From Wenyingzhuangia aestuarii (GTDB lineage: Bacteria > Bacteroidota > Bacteroidia > Flavobacteriales > Flavobacteriaceae): a stretch of 64,000 bases of DNA. How positions within the stretch are numbered: position 1 is the first letter of the stretch; each line of letters starts with the position of its first letter. Under the pieces are notes generated by a model. That model was given only the letters and a program-made list of their open reading frames with translations, did not search any database and was not told the origin of the DNA. This document shows positions 59,942 to 64,000 of the stretch, piece after piece. Both the position numbers and the translations under genes were made by a program. The stretch covers positions 248,001-312,000 of the forward strand of contig NZ_JAATJG010000002.1 of the NCBI RefSeq assembly GCF_011927765.1. Reading direction: 5' to 3'.

Positions 59942-61195
59942 TTAGTAATTACGGATCGGTAAAGTAATTGTAAATGTACTTCCATTTCCGCTTTCGCTTG
60001 TAACTTGTATTTTTCCGTTTAATTTTTCTACAAATTCTTTGCAAATAATAAGGCCTAAGCCCGTGCCTCTTTCGTTTTGAGTTCCGCAAGTAGATATGGA
60101 CTCACTAATTTTAAATAATTTGTTTAAATTTTCATTCTTTATTCCAACACCATTGTCGGTTACTGTTATAATGTGTTCGTTTTGGTTTTTAGAAGCAGAT
60201 ATTACAATTTTTCCATTTTTGTAGGTGTATTTAATTGCATTGGAAACTAGGTTTCTAATAATGGTTTCTATAATAGTTTTATCTGTGTAAATAGGAGTTT
60301 TAGTAGCTATATTAACTGTAATGGAAATAGACTTTTGTTGTGCTGCATATTTGGCTAAAGCAACGGTATTGTTTATTAGTTCTTTAAGATCTAAAACTTC
60401 TAAATTAAGTGTTAGTTTGTTGGTTTGAGATTTTGCCCATTCAAATAGATTAGAGAGTAGTTCTAAGGTTTTTAAGGAAGCTTCTTGAATAATTTGAGCA
60501 TAATTTTCTATATCTGAATAGTCTTTGTTTTTAAGGTCTTCTGCTATAAGATTGCTAAAGCCAAGAATGCTATTAAAAGGAGATTTTAAATCGTGGGCAA
60601 TAAGGGTAAAGAACTTGTCTTTTGTGTTGTTAAGCTGGGTTAAGTAGGCTTTGTTTTTTTGTAAAGATTCTTCTAAAAGTTTATATTCTGTAATGTCATG
60701 AAAAATAACAATGGCCGCAATAATTTTTTTATCATCATCATATATAGGAGCAGACGATGCAGCAATCCATTTTTGAGTACCATCTTCTAGTTCTACAATT
60801 AATTGTTCATTTTTTACAATTTCTCCATGTAGTAAAGATCTTGCAATAGGCATTTCTTTTCCTGTGTATTGTTTGCCATCCGGATAATACTCTGTCCAAC
60901 TATTTACATATTCTTCTACAGTAATACCAGTTAGTCTTTGATTGGTATTTCCTCTAAAACTCCAAACAGCATCATTAATATACGAAACACGACCATCTGG
61001 GGCTTCACAAATAATCATGGCTGCAGGAGAGTTGTTTAAAACAGACATTAAAAACTTTTCTGATTTTTTTAAAAGTTTAGAGTTGTTAACTTCTCTTTCT
61101 AAATATTTAAGACGTTGTTTTAGTTGATTATTTTCAGCTAACAATCTTTCTAGTGTCATTCTTTCATCACTCATAATAATTGGCTTTAAAATCAA
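59942..61195 (-). CDS. PAS-domain sensor histidine kinase
   Basis: This 417-residue soluble kinase has an N-terminal coiled coil (MSDERMTLERLLAENNQLKQRLKYLE), one PAS domain with PAC (about 50-175, with ELEDGTQKWIAASSAPIYDDDKK), and HisKA with the phospho-acceptor in LIAHDLKSPFNSILGFSNLI. The HATPase has NLVSNAIKYT and GTGLGLIICKEFVEKLNG. The preferred start may be the ATG at 61174 (MSDERM). No response regulator gene lies adjacent, so it is an orphan. The input signal is unknown. Confidence 0.9.
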   Translation of the reverse strand: MILKPIIMSDERMTLERLLAENNQLKQRLKYLEREVNNSKLLKKSEKFLMSVLNNSPAAMIICEAPDGRVSYINDAVWSFRGNTNQRLTGITVEEYVNSWTEYYPDGKQYTGKEMPIARSLLHGEIVKNEQLIVELEDGTQKWIAASSAPIYDDDKKIIAAIVIFHDITEYKLLEESLQKNKAYLTQLNNTKDKFFTLIAHDLKSPFNSILGFSNLIAEDLKNKDYSDIENYAQIIQEASLKTLELLSNLFEWAKSQTNKLTLNLEVLDLKELINNTVALAKYAAQQKSISITVNIATKTPIYTDKTIIETIIRNLVSNAIKYTYKNGKIVISASKNQNEHIITVTDNGVGIKNENLNKLFKISESISTCGTQNERGTGLGLIICKEFVEKLNGKIQVTSESGNGSTFTITLPIRNY

Positions 61196-61365
61196 GTAAA
61201 TAAAAAAGAGTTTTTTAGCATGCTATTTATTACAGATGTAGATACTGTTTAGGGTGTATTAGCAACGCATGTATACAAGATACTAAAATTATTAATATAG
61301 AACATGACTTTTTTAGCGGTCTAACCTAGGAGTGCTGTAGGGATGATCGTAAAATTGCAACAAAA

Positions 61366-61392
61366 AAACCCTCTAGAATTTCTAGAGGGTTT
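61366..61392. terminator. Terminator between kinase and sulfatase genes
   Basis: AAACCCTCTAGAA/TTTCTAGAGGGTTT, a perfect stem with T-run. It ends the minus-strand sulfatase gene at 61415. Confidence 0.85.
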
Positions 61393-61414
61393 TAAATATA
61401 AAATAAGGATTCCT

Positions 61415-62812
61415 TTAGATTGCTTTTACATATTCAGGATTTAATGCTGTAGGAATTGGAGCGTTGGTGCTGATCCACCATTTTTTTAGAAGTTTTTTCA
61501 TTTCCTCTGTTTTTTTAGGTTCTTTTAGAGCAAGATTGTTTCTTTCTCCAATATCGGTAGATAAGTTGTATAGTTCTACTTCGTTATTTTCAAAATAGTA
61601 ATGTAGTTTCCAATTGCCAAGTCTTATTACAGATCCTGGACGAGTTCTAAATAAGGCATCTCTGTTCTCATTATCGCGTACTCTATATGCTTGCAAGTAA
61701 ATAGGGAAATGCCAAAATAAAGGACGATCTAACGTTGTTGAGGTTTCTTCTAAAATAGAAGATAAGTTGTCTCCATCTGTTTGTACTGTTTTATTATGAA
61801 TACCTGCATATTTTAAAATGGTAGGAAATATATCTAAATGGGTGATAGGTACATCACTTTTAGTATTCGATTTAATTTTGTTCTGCATTACAAACACAAA
61901 AGGTTCACGAATTCCACCTTCGTAATAACTTCCTTTCCCAGCTCTTAAAGGATGTTGTTTGGTAATTCCATACAATCCACCATTGTCTGATGTAAATACG
62001 ATTAATGTATTCTTGTAAACTCCTTTTTCTTTTAGTTTATCAATTAACAATCCAATATTTCTATCTAAATTTTCTACCATGCTAGCATATTTGGCATTGT
62101 TTTGACCATTCCATGCAGGTTTGTTGTTGTATTTATCTAATAGACTTTTTACGGGGTTTATGGGAGTGTGTACTGCATAAGGAGCATAGTATAAAAAAAA
62201 AGGTTTTTTTGTGTGGTCTACAAATTCCAATGTTTTTTCCATAATAGCATCTGTTAAATACTGACCTTGTTTTGCATTGATGTTTACATTTTTATAAGGA
62301 GGGTAATAACTTTTAGGATGTCCGTTGTGACTCCCTCCAATATTAAATTGAAAACCATATTCTAAAGGATTTTTACTAATATGCCATTTTCCTGCATGGC
62401 AGGTAATGTATCCGTTTTTACTTAGTAGTTTAGGTATAACATTAAACTTAGGATGTAAAACCGTTGTGTTTTTTGTAGGAATAATTTTTCTGTTTTTAGA
62501 TTTTCCTCTTTCAGAAGAATCTACGGTATATATTCCATGACGAGTTGTCCATTTACCTGTCATTAAACAAGCTCTACTAGGTGCACAATTTGCAGATGCT
62601 GCATAACCGTTGGTAAAAATCATTCCAGATGCAGCTAATTGGTTGATGTTAGGAGTTTCATAATATTTACTTCCCATAAAACCAACATCCATCCAACCCA
62701 TATCATCAACATTAATAATTAGAATATTGGGTTTGCTTTCTTTAGAACTAGTTGTTGCAAAAGAGCTAAAAAGGTTAAATACTAAGGCTAAAATTAGAAA
62801 GTAAAATTTCAT
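61415..62812 (-). CDS. S1-family sulfatase (Cys-type, formylglycine-dependent)
   Basis: This 465-residue protein has a signal peptide (1-20). The S1 sulfatase domain starts with PNILIINVDDMGWMD (D36, D37 metal ligands) and carries the modification motif C76-A-P-S-R80, matching the CxPSR consensus for formylglycine conversion. Other conserved residues are GKWHIS and HTPINPVKSL. A C-terminal subdomain follows, ending in an ALNPEYVKAI-type stretch. It removes sulfate from an algal glycan, plausibly a sulfated galactan or fucan, and could work with the GH16 enzyme at 15 kb. The family subtype (S1_n) cannot be fixed by eye. Confidence 0.93.
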   Translation of the reverse strand: MKFYFLILALVFNLFSSFATTSSKESKPNILIINVDDMGWMDVGFMGSKYYETPNINQLAASGMIFTNGYAASANCAPSRACLMTGKWTTRHGIYTVDSSERGKSKNRKIIPTKNTTVLHPKFNVIPKLLSKNGYITCHAGKWHISKNPLEYGFQFNIGGSHNGHPKSYYPPYKNVNINAKQGQYLTDAIMEKTLEFVDHTKKPFFLYYAPYAVHTPINPVKSLLDKYNNKPAWNGQNNAKYASMVENLDRNIGLLIDKLKEKGVYKNTLIVFTSDNGGLYGITKQHPLRAGKGSYYEGGIREPFVFVMQNKIKSNTKSDVPITHLDIFPTILKYAGIHNKTVQTDGDNLSSILEETSTTLDRPLFWHFPIYLQAYRVRDNENRDALFRTRPGSVIRLGNWKLHYYFENNEVELYNLSTDIGERNNLALKEPKKTEEMKKLLKKWWISTNAPIPTALNPEYVKAI

Positions 62813-62914
62813 AATGTTGTATTAGATTTTGTCTTATACAAATCAACACAAAAAATAAAGGAGAAGAGTAGAGGTATGTCTCGCATTAAGGATACGAATG
62901 TCAAATTTTGCTAA

Positions 62915-62953
62915 TAAAAAAAGCCCTGTTAGAATTTCTAAAAGGGCTTTTTT
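62915..62953. terminator. Terminator between the sulfatase and DJ-1/PfpI-like genes
   Basis: Palindrome AAAAAAGCCCTGTTAGAA / TTTCTAAAAGGGCTTTTTT with one mismatch and T-runs on both sides. It ends the DJ-1/PfpI gene at 62981. Confidence 0.85.
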
Positions 62954-62980
62954 ATGTTTTAAATATAAGAAAGGATCTTC

Positions 62981-63769
62981 TTATTGTAATTTTTTAAATA
63001 ACAATTCTGCTACCAATTCCGATGAAGAAGGGTTTTGACCTGTAATTAACAAACCATCTTCTAAAGCATAAGAACTCCAGTCTGCACCTTTAGAATACAC
63101 TCCTCCGTTTTCTTTTAACATATCTTCTACTAAGAAAGGAACTACTTTTGTTAATTGTACAGCAGCTTCTTCTGTATTAGAAAAACCTGTTACTTTTTTT
63201 CCTTGTACCAAAGGGGTTCCATCTGCTTTTTTAGTGTGTCTAAAAATTGCTGGTGCATGACAAACAGCGGCTACAGGTTTGTTGTTTTTATAGAAAGACT
63301 CAATCATTGCAATAGAATTTTTATCTTCTGCTAAATCCCATAAAGGACCGTGTCCTCCTGGATAAAAAATAGCATCGTAATCCGATTCTTTTACCTCTTC
63401 TAGTTTTATTGTTTTTGCTAAAACCGCTTGTGTTTCTGCATCGTTATTAAATCTTACAGTTGCAGGAGTTTGAAAATCGGGTAAAGCACTTCTAGGATCA
63501 ATAGGGGGTTGTCCTCCTTTTGGAGATGCCAAAGTAATTTGTACCCCTTTGTCTTTTAGCGAATAGTAAGGAGCAGCAAATTCTTCAATCCAAAAACCTG
63601 TTTTTTCTCCCGTATTCCCTAGTTCATCATGACTAGTTAATACAAATAATATTTTTTTTGCTTGTACTGTTTCCGTGCTTGTTGTTTTGTTTTCCTGTTT
63701 CTTTTCTGCTTTGTTGTTACAAGAAGCAAGTCCAAAAAGAACTGCAATGGCTACGACTAAATTTTTCAT
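62981..63769 (-). CDS. DJ-1/PfpI-family lipoprotein (type 1 glutamine amidotransferase-like)
   Basis: This 262-residue protein has a lipobox GLASC (Cys17). The DJ-1/PfpI domain (about 40-262) has LFVLTSHDELG, ASPKGGQPPIDP, AIFYPGGHGPLWDL with the catalytic Glu-like residue region, and the nucleophile elbow AAVCHAPAIF. Members act as glyoxalases/deglycases (Hsp31 type) or chaperones. Export as a lipoprotein suggests a periplasmic detoxification role. It is alone between the sulfatase and a Crp/Fnr fragment. Confidence 0.88.
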   Translation of the reverse strand: MKNLVVAIAVLFGLASCNNKAEKKQENKTTSTETVQAKKILFVLTSHDELGNTGEKTGFWIEEFAAPYYSLKDKGVQITLASPKGGQPPIDPRSALPDFQTPATVRFNNDAETQAVLAKTIKLEEVKESDYDAIFYPGGHGPLWDLAEDKNSIAMIESFYKNNKPVAAVCHAPAIFRHTKKADGTPLVQGKKVTGFSNTEEAAVQLTKVVPFLVEDMLKENGGVYSKGADWSSYALEDGLLITGQNPSSSELVAELLFKKLQ

Positions 63770-63860
63770 AATGTTATGATTTAAATGATAATTTCTTATT
63801 GATTTAGAATCACAAAATTAGGGGGATGTTACTGTCAAAAAATTGATGTAGGGTAATAAA

Positions 63861-64000
63861 TTAGGTTTTAGCAATTCTTTTTCTAATTCTACTTAGACTT
63901 TCTGTAGTAATTCCTAAATAAGAGGCAATGTGATAGTTTTTTACATTTTGTTCTATATTAGGATAGGTCTGTATAAAGTCGTTATATCGTTCTTGTGCAG
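63861..64000 (-). CDS. Crp/Fnr-family regulator, C-terminal fragment (cut by window edge)
   Basis: The window ends inside the gene. Reading the minus strand, the last 45 or so codons end at the stop complement 63861-63863. They give QERYNDFIQTYP, then NYHIASYLGI and TTESLSRIRKRIAKT. This is the C-terminal HTH of the small Bacteroidota Crp/Fnr group ('...IASYLGITPESLSRIRK...'). It lacks the wing extension of the Fnr-like protein at 19063 and is of a different subgroup. Its N-terminus lies beyond 64000. Confidence 0.8.
   Translation of the reverse strand, partial: AQERYNDFIQTYPNIEQNVKNYHIASYLGITTESLSRIRKRIAKT

Noticed and set aside
1-64000. tRNA or rRNA genes, prophage, integrases or attachment sites
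   Set aside because: None was recognised on either strand by reading; a tRNAscan or Infernal run would be needed to exclude tRNAs formally.

Overview
The window is low-GC DNA from a marine Flavobacteriia-type member of the Bacteroidota. The evidence is several secreted proteins with type IX secretion (T9SS) C-terminal sorting domains, Bacteroidota-type -7 promoter elements (TAnnTTTG), a fused CcoNO cbb3 oxidase with a mono-heme CcoP, DUF4494, DUF423 and DUF3817 proteins, a TonB-dependent receptor paired with a phytase, and polysaccharide-active enzymes (a GH16 agarase/porphyranase-like enzyme, an S1 sulfatase and a second glycoside hydrolase with the same lectin module).

Layout. 1-2.7 kb: 5' end of argS and small envelope proteins on the minus strand. 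2.8-9.5 kb: a PAS histidine kinase and a response regulator fused to a Crp/Fnr output, then a seven-gene envelope/stress operon (baeRF-like protein, MscS channel, YtxH protein, two small proteins, AI-2E family transporter, secreted HELGH metallopeptidase-like protein). 9.5-13.2 kb: two BspA-like leucine-rich-repeat genes. 13.5-16.8 kb: an AraC regulator divergent from a secreted GH16 enzyme. 16.9-19 kb: GH3-like enzyme and Dps. 19-32.5 kb: a microaerobic block with an Fnr-like regulator, ccoI, ccoS-ccoNO-ccoQ-ccoP-ccoG-ccoH-SafE, and convergent hemN with an undescribed TIM-barrel-like protein. 32.6-34.9 kb: two secreted T9SS proteins with a duplicated 3' end. 35-38.3 kb: YkgJ, NamZ and a LolC-type permease. 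38.3-39.04 kb: a four-copy tandem non-coding repeat. 39-50.2 kb: lipA, an nramp/sigma/glycosyltransferase operon, a YHYH/MORN/SCO operon, proB, murB and small membrane proteins. 50.3-58 kb: uvrB, TonB receptor plus phytase, and a glycoside hydrolase. 58-64 kb: TPR protein, sensor kinase, sulfatase, DJ-1/PfpI protein and the 3' end of a Crp/Fnr gene.

Two signals stand out. First, six Fnr-type operators tie scattered loci into what looks like a local redox regulon. They fall into two classes that differ in half-site and in promoter position. ATGAT-type sites lie 36.5 nt from the end of the -7 element at ccoI, ccoS-ccoNOQPGH and the hemN operon. TTGAT-type sites lie 53-60 nt away at the kinase/regulator pair, the baeRF-MscS operon and dps. 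The window also encodes two different Crp/Fnr-type regulators that could account for the two classes. Second, the 700-bp gap between the LolC-type gene and lipA holds four tandem units. On the minus strand each has a sigma54-like -24/-12 promoter (TTTGGCACAG...CTTGT), a conserved body of about 50 nt and an intrinsic terminator whose stem shows compensatory changes. This suggests an undescribed multi-copy small RNA family.
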